A stretch of DNA of 64,000 nt from CAZJBS01 sp964544475 (GTDB lineage: Bacteria > CLD3 > SB21), in the NCBI GenBank assembly GCA_964544475.1, contig CAZJBS010000009.1, forward strand, positions 1 to 64,000, read 5' to 3'. The position numbers and the translations under genes are program-made. The notes under the pieces were generated by a model. That model saw nothing but the letters and a program-made list of their open reading frames with translations, was not told where the DNA came from and ran no database searches. Shown piece by piece: positions 51,631-60,532 of the stretch. The first letter of the stretch is position 1. Each line of letters opens with the position of its first letter.

Positions 51631-53048
51631 TCTCCAAATGGATATTTGACCAGGCCCTTGTCCCACCGGCCCAGGTAGTCATCCGTTTCCTTGCGGACAA
51701 GATTGGCGAGGAACACCAGCCCAATCAAATTGGGAATGGCCATTACAGCATTGCCAATATCACCAAGATTCCAAACGATATTGAGGTATCGGCCTTGAAG
51801 GACGGCTCCAAAGAAAACGAACAGGCAGAAAATGAGCCGATATGGTTTGACGGATTTCTGGCCAAACAAAAAGCGAGCGCCTTGTTCGCCGTAATAGGAC
51901 CATCCGATCAAGGTGGTGAAGCCGAAAAGGAAACTGCTGATGCTCACCATGTATCCGCCCCATTCGGATCCCAGGTGTACCGCAAATGCCGTTTTAGTCA
52001 GTTCCGTGCTCGTCAGGCCCGTCTGACCGGGATGCAAATTGGAAGACAAAATCACAAAAGAGGTCATACTGCAAACGATGATTGTATCGATGAATGTACC
52101 CATCATGGCCACAAGGCCCTGGGCAGCGCACTCATTGCCTTTGGCGGCGGCTGCGGGAATGGAACACGAGCCGATGCCGGATTCGTTGGATAACGTACCG
52201 CGTGAGATACCGAAGCGCATGGCCTCTTTGACGGTGTGACCGGCCACACCACCGGCGATGGCTTCGCCGGAGAAGGCTGCTTGAAAAACCACCAGGAAGA
52301 CCTCCGGAATGATGGCGTAATTGGCAAATATGACAAACAACGAAGCCGTGATATAGACGACAATCATAAAAGGCACCAGTTTGTCAGACACTTCGGCAAT
52401 GCGCGTCACGCCGCCAATCAACACGATCCCGCACAGAATAGCCATACCGATACCACTGATGAAAAAACTGATACCAAAGTCGCTGTTGAGAGCGAGCGCC
52501 ATCGAATTGGACTGGGCCATGTTGCCGCTGCCAAAAGTCGCCATCAGGATAACCGCAATGCCAAACCAAAGCGCGAGACCGCGACCGAGGTGCCTGTTGG
52601 AAAGACCCTCCTGCAGGTAGTACATCGCACCGCCACTGAATGTGCCGTCGGGCATTTTCTTCCGAAATTTCAGGCCCAGCAAAGCCTCCGCATATTTGGT
52701 GGACATGCCGAAAACGGCGGTCATCCACATCCAAAACGGCGCGCCAGGCCCGCCACTGGCAATGGCCGTGGCCACTCCGGCGATATTGCCATTGCCAACC
52801 GTGGCCGCGAGGGCGGTCATCAGAGCCTGATAAGGTGTAATGTCTCCCTGTCGGCCGGCAGATTCTTCTTTGGAACGCCCCATTACGGTGAACCGGATGG
52901 CCAGTGGCAGGCGACGAAGTTGAATAAAACGTGTCTTGAAAGTCATGTAGACGCCGGTAGCGCCAAGCATCAAGATCACCAGAGGCCACCAGATATGGTC
53001 TGCCATGAGCGTTGTGATGGCCAATACCTGATCAAGAAATTCAGTCAT
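51627..53048 (-). CDS. Sodium:alanine symporter (AGCS family)
   Basis: A 473-aa inner-membrane symporter for alanine/glycine with sodium or protons. The AGCS signature is visible: LMTALAATVGNGNIAGVATA and the following GGPGAPFWMWMTAVFGMSTKY (in parts: GGPGAPFWMW, GMSTKYAEALLG), plus RGTLSNESGIGSCSIPAAAA. About 10-11 spans. Middle gene of the transporter operon, 18 bases after the NSS gene. Confidence 0.93.
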   Translation of the reverse strand: MTEFLDQVLAITTLMADHIWWPLVILMLGATGVYMTFKTRFIQLRRLPLAIRFTVMGRSKEESAGRQGDITPYQALMTALAATVGNGNIAGVATAIASGGPGAPFWMWMTAVFGMSTKYAEALLGLKFRKKMPDGTFSGGAMYYLQEGLSNRHLGRGLALWFGIAVILMATFGSGNMAQSNSMALALNSDFGISFFISGIGMAILCGIVLIGGVTRIAEVSDKLVPFMIVVYITASLFVIFANYAIIPEVFLVVFQAAFSGEAIAGGVAGHTVKEAMRFGISRGTLSNESGIGSCSIPAAAAKGNECAAQGLVAMMGTFIDTIIVCSMTSFVILSSNLHPGQTGLTSTELTKTAFAVHLGSEWGGYMVSISSFLFGFTTLIGWSYYGEQGARFLFGQKSVKPYRLIFCLFVFFGAVLQGRYLNIVWNLGDIGNAVMAIPNLIGLVFLANLVRKETDDYLGRWDKGLVKYPFGE

Positions 53049-53066
53049 CGCGGATCTCCGGTTGTT

Positions 53067-54446
53067 CTAGAATACCTGAATGCCAACAAATTTCTGAAGG
53101 ACCGTTATTACAAACACCGTTCCGATAATGGCGGGATCAACGTAAAGAATCATGATGTTCAGGAATTTCTGGATGAATGATCCATGATAATTCGGATACC
53201 CTTGTGCCAATTCATCCGAGAGATTTTTTGTCTTCCAGCGATACGCGGTGAAAATGGAAATAAGGAATCCACCCAGTGGCAGGAATGTATCGCTGAAGAT
53301 ATCCGCCACGACCGTCAGAAAATCATGAGTGCTTCCTCCATACGAGATGAATTCAGTACACCATGCCACGGCACCGGTTGACAGCATGCTTGGAAGACCG
53401 ATGGCGAAAATGATGGCCGCGAGTATCCATACTGCGTGCTTTCGTGGCCACTTCTTCTCATCAACCATATACGCAACCGGTACTTCCAATAATGATATCG
53501 TGGATGTCAACGCTGCAAAGCACAGGAGCAGGAAAAAGGAAGCTCCGATGAATCTTCCCATCACCGGGCCCATGTGCTCAAAGACGCCGGGCAGTGTGAC
53601 GAAAACGAGACCCGGACCCGCCGACGGTGGCAGGTTTTGAAAGTAAACAAACGGAAATATCATAAGTCCCGCCAGGAAGGCCACGGCCGTATCAGAAAGG
53701 GTTACGATAGCGGCGGATGAAACGATGTTTTCATCCTTGCTAAGGTATGAGCCGTAGGTTATCAACGCCCCCATGCCAAGTGACAGCGAAAAGAAGGCCT
53801 GGGCAAGAGCTGAGTATACGGTTTCGGCAGTGACCAGATCGAAATTGGGAACGAGGTAGAAAGACACGCCTGCGATGGCGTTGGGGAGCGTCATGGCGTA
53901 AACGATGAGCAGAACTAAAATGACGACCAGCGCCGGCATCATGATCTTCGACCACTTTTCGATGCCCTTTTGAACGCCGCCAACCACAATAAGGGCGGTG
54001 GCCAACATGAAGGTCATGGAATAGAACAGGTTGTCCAAGAAATCCACCGTATAGCCGACGAAGTCCTTGGCCACGTCGAAATCGCCGGTCACCATGTGAA
54101 GAAAGTACCCGAATGCCCATCCGGCGACGACATTGTAGAAGGACAGGATCATGAAGCCGCATAGCACACCGAGGAGGCCCACCAACCCCCAGCGTTTTCC
54201 CGACAAAGAAACGAAGGCGCTGTAAGGGCTCAACTGGGTATGCCGCCCGATGGCAATCTCGCTGACCATGATTGGAAAACACAACACGAACGCGCAGATG
54301 ACATAGATGACGACGAAGGCGGCGCCCCCATTGGCGCCGGTCTCATACGGAAATCTCCAGATATTTCCAAGGCCGATGGCCGATCCGGCGGCGGCGGCGA
54401 CGAAGCCGATCCTGTTGGAGAAATTACCCCGTAATGGATTGCTCAT
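53067..54446 (-). CDS. Sodium-dependent transporter, NSS/SNF family
   Basis: A 459-aa symporter of the LeuT fold. The span-1 motif AAAGSAIGLGNIWRFPYETG near residue 18 holds the substrate and sodium site; VSEIAIGRHTQ and LAQAFFSLSLGMGALITYGSY (span 6, in part FSLSLGMGALITYG) also fit. Likely substrate an amino acid or amine. ATG ending at 54446 has GGAGGA five bases upstream, so this is the start. First gene of the transporter operon. Confidence 0.93.
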   Translation of the reverse strand: MSNPLRGNFSNRIGFVAAAAGSAIGLGNIWRFPYETGANGGAAFVVIYVICAFVLCFPIMVSEIAIGRHTQLSPYSAFVSLSGKRWGLVGLLGVLCGFMILSFYNVVAGWAFGYFLHMVTGDFDVAKDFVGYTVDFLDNLFYSMTFMLATALIVVGGVQKGIEKWSKIMMPALVVILVLLIVYAMTLPNAIAGVSFYLVPNFDLVTAETVYSALAQAFFSLSLGMGALITYGSYLSKDENIVSSAAIVTLSDTAVAFLAGLMIFPFVYFQNLPPSAGPGLVFVTLPGVFEHMGPVMGRFIGASFFLLLCFAALTSTISLLEVPVAYMVDEKKWPRKHAVWILAAIIFAIGLPSMLSTGAVAWCTEFISYGGSTHDFLTVVADIFSDTFLPLGGFLISIFTAYRWKTKNLSDELAQGYPNYHGSFIQKFLNIMILYVDPAIIGTVFVITVLQKFVGIQVF

Positions 54447-55201
54447 ACTTCCTCCGACATGGTTGTGTATGTGCGCGGTGTGACTTGGCTGCAAATCGTG
54501 CTGCGATTTCGCGGCAAAGACGCAACCACTGATGGACTTTCATGTGCAAGAGAACGGAAGGCCGGCGTCGGTCATAGACAGGTTGGATGCGCCAGGCCAT
54601 ATGATATGTCACAACCGAAGTGACGGGGTAGGATAACCATTGGGAATAACTAAAGCAACACGATTATTAGTCTGGATAAAAGCGGGACGACATGGAGACG
54701 ACCGGACGGTCCGTGGATCTTGGCTCGTAGTGTCATATTTTCACATCTTCGCTATCGGGATGCCCTTCGAAAAGAAGAAAGTCCAGCCACAATCACACGT
54801 TGGTTGTTGGTCTGTAGGCTCACCTCGTATCGATCACCGCGGTTACTTTGGCGGACCAGCGAACGAATGTTAAGTTGATCAAATGTGCTGCCATCCACGG
54901 AAGGCAGCCGGATAATTTTCGACAAACCCCTCCACTGAATCTTTGTCCGCTCAATAGGTTATGAACTCTCCTTGAACATGTGAACCACGTTCGCTATGCG
55001 AGATGCCAGGCAGTAATTGCACGACGCGATTGAGGTTCCTTGAAGAAATGTAGGGCGATATCAAATTCTCCAAAGTTCAAATCAGAGGACGACGGTTCAT
55101 GGGGATCAAACGTCTTCATGCCAACGGCGGCGGGTGAATGGTCCTGTCTTGCCACCTTTCGCAATACTGTATATTCCGCATCCTGACGTCGAACGCTGGC
55201 C
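54447..55201. other. 755-base region without a confident gene, possible decayed coding DNA
   Basis: No frame here has both a start with a ribosome binding site and convincing length. On the minus strand several short frames read like protein with codon use similar to neighbours: 54994-55119 (ending SRRAITAWHLA), 54752-54958 (with RLPSVDGSTFDQLN and RYEVSLQTNNQRVIVAG, no good start), and a short one ending AAFRGWQHI. They lie in different frames in a row, as expected of a gene broken by frameshifts and stops. The region near the NSS gene presumably carries that operon's promoter, which I could not pin down. No repeats or insertion-sequence ends seen. Confidence 0.3.
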
Positions 55202-56659
55202 CTATAGGCCCGAAAGAAGTTTTGTTGCCTTGGTTCTTACAAAAGCATAATTCAGGCCGGGCAGACCGTTGAAATAAGCGGCTCGTCGGCCATATTCCTT
55301 GGCCCGTCCTTTGTCGCCCTTGGCCAGGCAAGCCATGGCCAGGCGGTACATATCGTACGGATTCTGACGGTTGGATTGTTCAAGTTCGAGAATGGCTTTG
55401 TCAAAGGCCTTTTCAGCAAACGCGATTGATCCTTCCAGTTGATGCGCTTGCCTGATTAAAAACAGATTCTGCCTGGCTTCAGCGCCACGACGAAATTCCA
55501 CTGATTCCGCCTTCGCCTTTGAGAGGTCGTTCATCCCGAGAGCCACCATCGCCACATTGTAATGATGCGCAAGGTGGGTGTTCTTTTTTATGTCTTCCGA
55601 AAGTGTGGAAGCATCGGTCATTTCCACGATCTTGTCGTAGTTGACCAGCGCATCGCTCCATTGGCCCATTTCTTGTAGGATGATGGCCTTGAAGAAAAGA
55701 TCTCCGGTCATAGCCGCCACGTCATTGGTTTTTTCTCCAAGGGCATATTGTTTGTCCAATGCCTTGAGGGCCAGGTCCAGTTTTCCGTCGTCCGCATACA
55801 GGACCGTTTGGGTAAACATGGCCGCCCGGCGCTCGCCATCGGTGCGGGCCAGTTCCAGGGCCGTGGCGAGTTGAGCACGTCCACTGTCATGAAGGCCTTT
55901 GTACATGAAATTGGCAGCGATGGCCGAATGGGAGGCGGCAAAGTAAGGGTCAATCGCCAGTGCTTTCCGATACTGCGTGATCGATTCATCAAAACGCCCC
56001 ATCTTCATCAACAATTCACCATATGAATCATAGGGGTTCGGATCATTGGGGATCAATTCCGTGTATTTCTTGAATACTTTTTCGGCTTCCTCGTAATTCT
56101 CTGCCTGGCGGTATGCGTAGCCCAGGATGTTGTAGGCCGGGGAAAAGCCGGGCGACAGCGCAATGCACGATTTGTAATGCTCAATCGCCCTCACATAATC
56201 CTGCTGGCCGAAATAGTATCCACCCATATTCAAATGAGCGCGCTCATCTTTAGGATACTGCGCAACCAATTTGCCAAGCAGATCTTTCTGCAGAGGGGCG
56301 TTGCCATTCGCGCCTGCCTCCGTTGCCAAAATCAGCAGGCGTTCGCCATCCGAAGCTTTGTCGGCAAAGGCTACGGCTTGGTTCAGGAAATTAAAGAAAT
56401 CCGAACCCGTGAACGAAGAATTGGCACGCCCTAAGTAAGCGCTGGCAAACCCAGGATCCAGAGCAATGGCACGGTCATAATGTTCGATTGAATTTGTAAT
56501 CAGGAGTTTTTCCGTCAAATCGCGTGCGATCAGGAACTCCTTTCGTGCGTCTTCCGATTTTGTCGTGACCGGGATCTTGCCATCGTCGGCCGCTTTCCTG
56601 GCGCAGCCAACCAAGCCTGTGAAAATAACAAACAGGGCCAGAAACCATTGACGAATCAT
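55202..56659 (-). CDS. TPR-repeat lipoprotein
   Basis: A 485-aa envelope protein. The N-terminus is a lipoprotein signal with lipobox GLVGC at residue 19. Tetratricopeptide repeats fill most of the rest, for example AIEHYKSCIALSPGFSPAYN, AEKVFKKYTELIPNDPNPYD and SITQYRKALAIDPYFAASHS (about residues 155-260), with weaker repeats near both ends. It should act as a protein-binding scaffold on the periplasmic face. No partner gene is obvious. The DNA after its stop is the unassigned region at 54447-55201. Confidence 0.85.
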   Translation of the reverse strand: MIRQWFLALFVIFTGLVGCARKAADDGKIPVTTKSEDARKEFLIARDLTEKLLITNSIEHYDRAIALDPGFASAYLGRANSSFTGSDFFNFLNQAVAFADKASDGERLLILATEAGANGNAPLQKDLLGKLVAQYPKDERAHLNMGGYYFGQQDYVRAIEHYKSCIALSPGFSPAYNILGYAYRQAENYEEAEKVFKKYTELIPNDPNPYDSYGELLMKMGRFDESITQYRKALAIDPYFAASHSAIAANFMYKGLHDSGRAQLATALELARTDGERRAAMFTQTVLYADDGKLDLALKALDKQYALGEKTNDVAAMTGDLFFKAIILQEMGQWSDALVNYDKIVEMTDASTLSEDIKKNTHLAHHYNVAMVALGMNDLSKAKAESVEFRRGAEARQNLFLIRQAHQLEGSIAFAEKAFDKAILELEQSNRQNPYDMYRLAMACLAKGDKGRAKEYGRRAAYFNGLPGLNYAFVRTKATKLLSGL

Positions 56660-56808
56660 TTTTGGATCTCCATGTTTCGGTCGTCAGTTACATCCTGTGA
56701 GTTGGAACGGTCTTTCATACGCAAGAAGACCATTGGTGGTTTCGCAGGGCGTCGCCGTTACGTGCATATCGAAATTCCGTTGCCGTGTCGAAATTTCGAA
56801 GGTGCCGG

Positions 56809-57171
56809 CTATTTCGTGAACGTCAGAAGCAGCTTGACGAATTTGCCCGGTTCGCCGCCCAATGTGATAGTGGCATGATAAGGTTGCAGCGCCTCGCCAA
56901 CCTGGGGATTTAATGGCGGGAATTCCGATTCAGTAGTAAAGGCCGTGAAGCCCATCAGGTATCCCGTACTACTCATATTAAGGGAAACCTGCATGGGTTG
57001 GCTCGCCAGTTGATTGACGTAATTGATTGCGTAATTCAGGACCTTGACCAGCGGTTTATAGTCGTCGACTTCAAGCCGGCAATCAAACTCCAGAGCCAGA
57101 TTGATTTCCATTTCCTTTTTCTCTTTGATCATCAGGATGAGATCACGCAGATCGACTGTTTCAGTGGCCAT
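56809..57171 (-). CDS. Conserved-looking small protein, unknown function
   Basis: A 120-aa soluble protein, no signal or membrane span. N-terminal LRDLILMIKEKKEMEINLAL is helical; the rest alternates strands (MQVSLNMSSTGYLMGFTAF, HATITLGGEP) and ends FVKLLLTFTK. No cysteines of note except one. I do not recognise a family. Good codon use and a start after an AAGGACG-like site support it. Divergent from queG. Confidence 0.6.
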   Translation of the reverse strand: MATETVDLRDLILMIKEKKEMEINLALEFDCRLEVDDYKPLVKVLNYAINYVNQLASQPMQVSLNMSSTGYLMGFTAFTTESEFPPLNPQVGEALQPYHATITLGGEPGKFVKLLLTFTK

Positions 57172-57369
57172 GAGCGTCCTTCACTTGGTAAACATTACTT
57201 ACTCACAATTACAAATAATTATCGAGGGAAACAAGGAGAAATCTATCGAGGATTCTGCATCAAGTTGATCAGCCAATCTGGTTCTTCAGCGGAAGGAAAG
57301 ACATTGGCGTATGGTGACGTCGCTCATCCACGTATTGCGCAGCAAGATGGCCATCCAGGAAAGGAGTGA

Positions 57370-58368
57370 GTGACGTGCAAACACCTATCCAGCAAAGCCC
57401 TTGCTTTTGACCAAACTGGCGTGGAAATTGTTGGTGTGTTTGACGTACCTGAAATAACCGCAGGGATCAAAAGCGCAGCCATCAGATTAGGGTTCCACAA
57501 AGTGGGCGTGGCAAAAGCTGGGCGCGCCAGGACAGCCGGACTTTTGGAAGAATGGCTTGGCAGGGGCTATCATGGATCCATGGCTTGGATGAACAATGAT
57601 CAAAGACCAGATCCGAGGACGTGGGTGCCCAATGCCAAATCGGTTATTGCCGTCGCCCTCAACTACTACACCCCACATCGTCATCAACCCGGAACCGGTA
57701 AAATATCAAGGTATGCATGGGGTGACGACTATCACGATGTCATGAAACAAAAGCTGGATGAACTGTGGCACTACGTCCGATCTGTTCTGCCGGATGTACA
57801 AGGGAAGCGCTGTGTTGACACCGCACCGGTCATGGACAAATATTGGGCGGTTGAGGCCGGAATCGGATGGCAAGGCAAGCACTCCAACGTGATCACGCGC
57901 GAGATGGGTTCGTGGATTTTTCTTGGCGAGGTCATCATAGATCACGAATTGGAGTATGACAAACCGATTGGCGATTTCTGTGGAACTTGTCATCGCTGTA
58001 TCGATGCGTGCCCCACAGACGCCATAGTGCAGCCATATGTCGTTGATTCCAGAAAATGCATATCCTATATGACGATAGAGTCGAAAGAGCAGAGTCTGTC
58101 GCCGGAGCAAGCGAAATCGTTTGATAATTGGATATACGGGTGTGACATATGCCAGGATGTTTGTCCCTGGAATACGAAATATTCACAAGAAACTGATATT
58201 AAAGAATTTATGCCGCGATTTGAAAACATCGATCAAACCTTGGAAAGCCTCAGCAAGCTTGATGAAGCGTCCTTTCAGTCACGTTTTCGTCGAAGCGCTG
58301 TAAAAAGAACAAAATGGAAGGGTCTTATTCGGAATGTAGTGGCACTCATCACGGCACGGCAAATCTGA
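57370..58368 (+). CDS. queG: Epoxyqueuosine reductase QueG
   Basis: Cobalamin- and iron-sulfur-dependent enzyme that reduces epoxyqueuosine to queuosine in tRNA, the last step of the pathway. Key segments: LGRGYHGSMAWM, YYTPHRHQPG, RYAWGDDYHDVMK, the catalytic VDTAPVMDKYWAVEAGIGWQGKHS (in parts: VDTAPVMDKYWA, GIGWQGKHSN), and two 4Fe-4S motifs CGTCHRCIDACPTDAI near 205 and CDICQDVCPWN near 258. Start GTG 57370 has AAGGAG upstream at short spacing; a later GTG is possible. The C-terminal HEAT-repeat domain of longer forms is absent, which is normal for the short type. Confidence 0.93.
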   Translation: MTCKHLSSKALAFDQTGVEIVGVFDVPEITAGIKSAAIRLGFHKVGVAKAGRARTAGLLEEWLGRGYHGSMAWMNNDQRPDPRTWVPNAKSVIAVALNYYTPHRHQPGTGKISRYAWGDDYHDVMKQKLDELWHYVRSVLPDVQGKRCVDTAPVMDKYWAVEAGIGWQGKHSNVITREMGSWIFLGEVIIDHELEYDKPIGDFCGTCHRCIDACPTDAIVQPYVVDSRKCISYMTIESKEQSLSPEQAKSFDNWIYGCDICQDVCPWNTKYSQETDIKEFMPRFENIDQTLESLSKLDEASFQSRFRRSAVKRTKWKGLIRNVVALITARQI

Positions 58369-58528
58369 ATGGACTGCTCTCCAGGCGAAACTGCTAAGAC
58401 ATTGCTTGACTTTTAGAAAAATATGTGTGAATTTCATTTTGTAAAAATTGACATTCAGACGGGCTGTTTCCGGAGAAGTCCACACCTTTTTGGCACCATC
58501 CACATTGATCAAGTTTAGAGGAGGCATT

Positions 58529-59125
58529 ATGGCGAAGAAGGCGAAGAAGGCAAAGAAAACGACCAAGAAACCAACCAAAAAGACGACGAAGAAGGCCGCA
58601 AGAAAGCCGGCAAAAAGAATGGCCAGAGCGACCGGCAAAAAGAAGGCAGGTTCGAAGGCCAGTGTAGCTGCGAAACTGGATCCGCAGGCTCTCATGGCGC
58701 GAGTGCAGGGCCGTGTCGAGGGCTTCATGAAGAAACTGTACAAATCCAATTACGAGAAAACCGATGACGGCAGGTTTCTCGTTTACCAGGGGTCAACCAT
58801 TGTTCAGACGGTCATACGTCCGTGGCACGCCAACGATGTCGTCGTAGAATCGTTTGCCTATGTCGTGCAGGATTCCAAGTTGACCGAAGATGTGCTCAAG
58901 TTCCTGCTACGAGAGAATGCTGTAATCCATTTCGGCGCCTTCGGCCTGGGCTTTGACGGCACGATTACCTTTGCCCATTCGTTGGCCGGTGCCAACCTTG
59001 ATGAAAACGAATTCAATGCCTCCATAAAATCCGTCGCCAGAATTGCCGACTACTATGACAACAAGATCGTCGAGATGGCCGGCGGCATGACCGCACGGGA
59101 GGCCATGAAAAAAGGCCTTTTCTAA
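58529..59125 (+). CDS. Lysine/alanine-rich tail fused to a YbjN/T3SC-like domain
   Basis: A 198-aa protein. Residues 1-50 are a histone H1-like basic tail (repeats of AKK, TKK and KKA, then RMARATGKKKAGSKAS). Residues 60-198 look like the YbjN/type III chaperone-like fold: GRFLVYQGSTIVQTVIRPW, VVESFAYVVQDSKLTEDVLK, FGAFGLGFDGTITFAHSLAG and the final NKIVEMAGGMTAREAM. The tail suggests binding to nucleic acid or another polyanion. GAGGAGG lies 5 bases before ATG 58529; no conserved sequence occurs upstream of it. Own terminator follows, so it is probably a single-gene unit. Confidence 0.75.
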   Translation: MAKKAKKAKKTTKKPTKKTTKKAARKPAKRMARATGKKKAGSKASVAAKLDPQALMARVQGRVEGFMKKLYKSNYEKTDDGRFLVYQGSTIVQTVIRPWHANDVVVESFAYVVQDSKLTEDVLKFLLRENAVIHFGAFGLGFDGTITFAHSLAGANLDENEFNASIKSVARIADYYDNKIVEMAGGMTAREAMKKGLF

Positions 59126-59148
59126 CAAACGGAAAACGGAATGGTATG

Positions 59149-59176
59149 AACCAGCGGAACTTCTGTTTCGCTGGTT
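59149..59176 (+). terminator. Rho-independent terminator after the YbjN-like gene
   Basis: AACCAGCGGAAC pairs with GTTTCGCTGGTT (12 bp with one G-U, 4-base loop) followed by a T-run. The thioesterase gene begins 28 bases later. Confidence 0.88.
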
Positions 59177-59203
59177 TTTTGTTTTGTCTTTCGAAAGCAT
59201 TTC

Positions 59204-59710
59204 ATGAATCTCTGGTTTCGTGTTTTGAGGGTGTTTCTGAAATCATTCAGATGTCCGCCCATTGAGGTTTTTGGAGAAAGCCGTTTATCTTTCCGTGTGT
59301 GGCCGACGGATCTTGACATCAATCTCCACATGAACAACGGTCGATACCTGACCCTGATGGACCTGGGCCGCACCCATTTCATGTCGCAATTGCGTTTGTT
59401 GTGGAAATTACCTCTTCGCAAGTGGTACCCGGTGGTAGGGTCCGTACAAATCGAATTCATGCGGTCGCTTGATCCGTTCCGGAAATTTGATATTGTGACG
59501 AGACTGCTCACATGGGATGAGAAGTGGTTTTATTTGGAACAGCGCTTTGAATCGAATGGTAGGACGATGGCCCGTGCGGTCTTGAAGGCCTTGTTCCTCG
59601 GATCCGGGGGACGCATTGGTCCGGAGGAGATCATCCGCCTGGTCATGGACGAGATACCTGAAAAACCACAACGGCCAACGGTGTTCGATACGGTAGAAGC
59701 CAAAGTTTGA
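59204..59710 (+). CDS. Hotdog-fold acyl-CoA thioesterase-like protein
   Basis: A 168-aa protein of the 4-hydroxybenzoyl-CoA thioesterase type. The signature is RVWPTDLDINLHMNNGRYL near residues 31-49, with the catalytic-site Asp and Asn, followed by VGSVQIEFMRSLDPFRKFDI and the strand WFYLEQRFESNGRTMARAV. Resembles the THEM6-like thioesterase group; substrate unknown. Close to the terminator of the previous gene, so it needs its own promoter or read-through. Confidence 0.82.
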   Translation: MNLWFRVLRVFLKSFRCPPIEVFGESRLSFRVWPTDLDINLHMNNGRYLTLMDLGRTHFMSQLRLLWKLPLRKWYPVVGSVQIEFMRSLDPFRKFDIVTRLLTWDEKWFYLEQRFESNGRTMARAVLKALFLGSGGRIGPEEIIRLVMDEIPEKPQRPTVFDTVEAKV

Positions 59711-59746
59711 ATTATTCCGCCCCGGCAGAAATCGATTCTGACCGGA

Positions 59747-60367
59747 TCAGTTCATGACGCCATGCGCCGCGAGTTGTTCGCGCAGCTGATCGGGGCCGAG
59801 GTAGTGGATGGCATGCAGTCCGCAACGGCGGGCGGCCTCGACGTTTTGAAGACGATCGTCGATGAACAGGCATTCGTCCGGTCGCCGTTGGGTGATGCTC
59901 AAAGCGGCGCCGTAGATGTCGGAATTCGGCTTCATGGTGTTGAGATAGCAGGACGAAAAAAAAGCCTGAAAGTGTTTCTTGAGTTCAAAACGCTGTATGC
60001 GGTATTCATTGAGTTCACGGGATTCATTATTCAGCGTGGCCAGAAGGCACAGCGCCTTGGCCGACAGTTCCTTGAGAACTTCGAATCCCGGCAGCGCCTG
60101 AGATTGTTCAAACATCTTTTGTTTGAATTCCTGAACAGAGAAATGACGGCTGTAACCAAAAAGCGTCATTTCAAGATATTGATCCAGTGAACAACGTCCG
60201 ACTTCAAAGGAGGCGGCCACCTCCCGGTGACGATCACCGAATTCATCCAGTTCCTTCTTGGATGCGATGCCAAACTCGGCGAGCACTTTCACACGTTGAT
60301 CGCGATCCCAGGCGTTGGTGAGTATGACCCCGCCCAGATCCCAAAAAATAGCCGTGATCTTTTTCAT
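59747..60367 (-). CDS. HAD-superfamily hydrolase (subfamily IA)
   Basis: A 206-aa hydrolase. Motif I is AIFWDLGGVIL near residue 8: the second Asp of DxDGT is replaced by Gly, as in the haloacid-like and epoxide-hydrolase-N group. Motif II Thr is in LATLNNES, motif III Lys in MKPNSDIY, motif IV in CLFIDDRLQNVEAAR. Predicted phosphatase or dehalogenase-like enzyme, substrate unknown. Converges with the thioesterase gene and is divergent from coaE. Confidence 0.85.
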   Translation of the reverse strand: MKKITAIFWDLGGVILTNAWDRDQRVKVLAEFGIASKKELDEFGDRHREVAASFEVGRCSLDQYLEMTLFGYSRHFSVQEFKQKMFEQSQALPGFEVLKELSAKALCLLATLNNESRELNEYRIQRFELKKHFQAFFSSCYLNTMKPNSDIYGAALSITQRRPDECLFIDDRLQNVEAARRCGLHAIHYLGPDQLREQLAAHGVMN

Positions 60368-60532
60368 AGGCTGTCCTTTGTTGAATACAAGAATGTGTGA
60401 TGAATCAGGGGACTTGAATCCACAGACTCCTGGATAATAACGTTTGAAGTCACCAACATCAAGCGCCTCACGATAGTTGATTATGTTCGGTCGAACATGT
60501 ATTTTGCCGGGACGTTTTCCAGGGAGCAGCGA

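Noticed and set aside
54640..54873. 77-aa plus-strand frame
   Set aside because: No ribosome binding site or domain; the opposite strand reads more like coding DNA.
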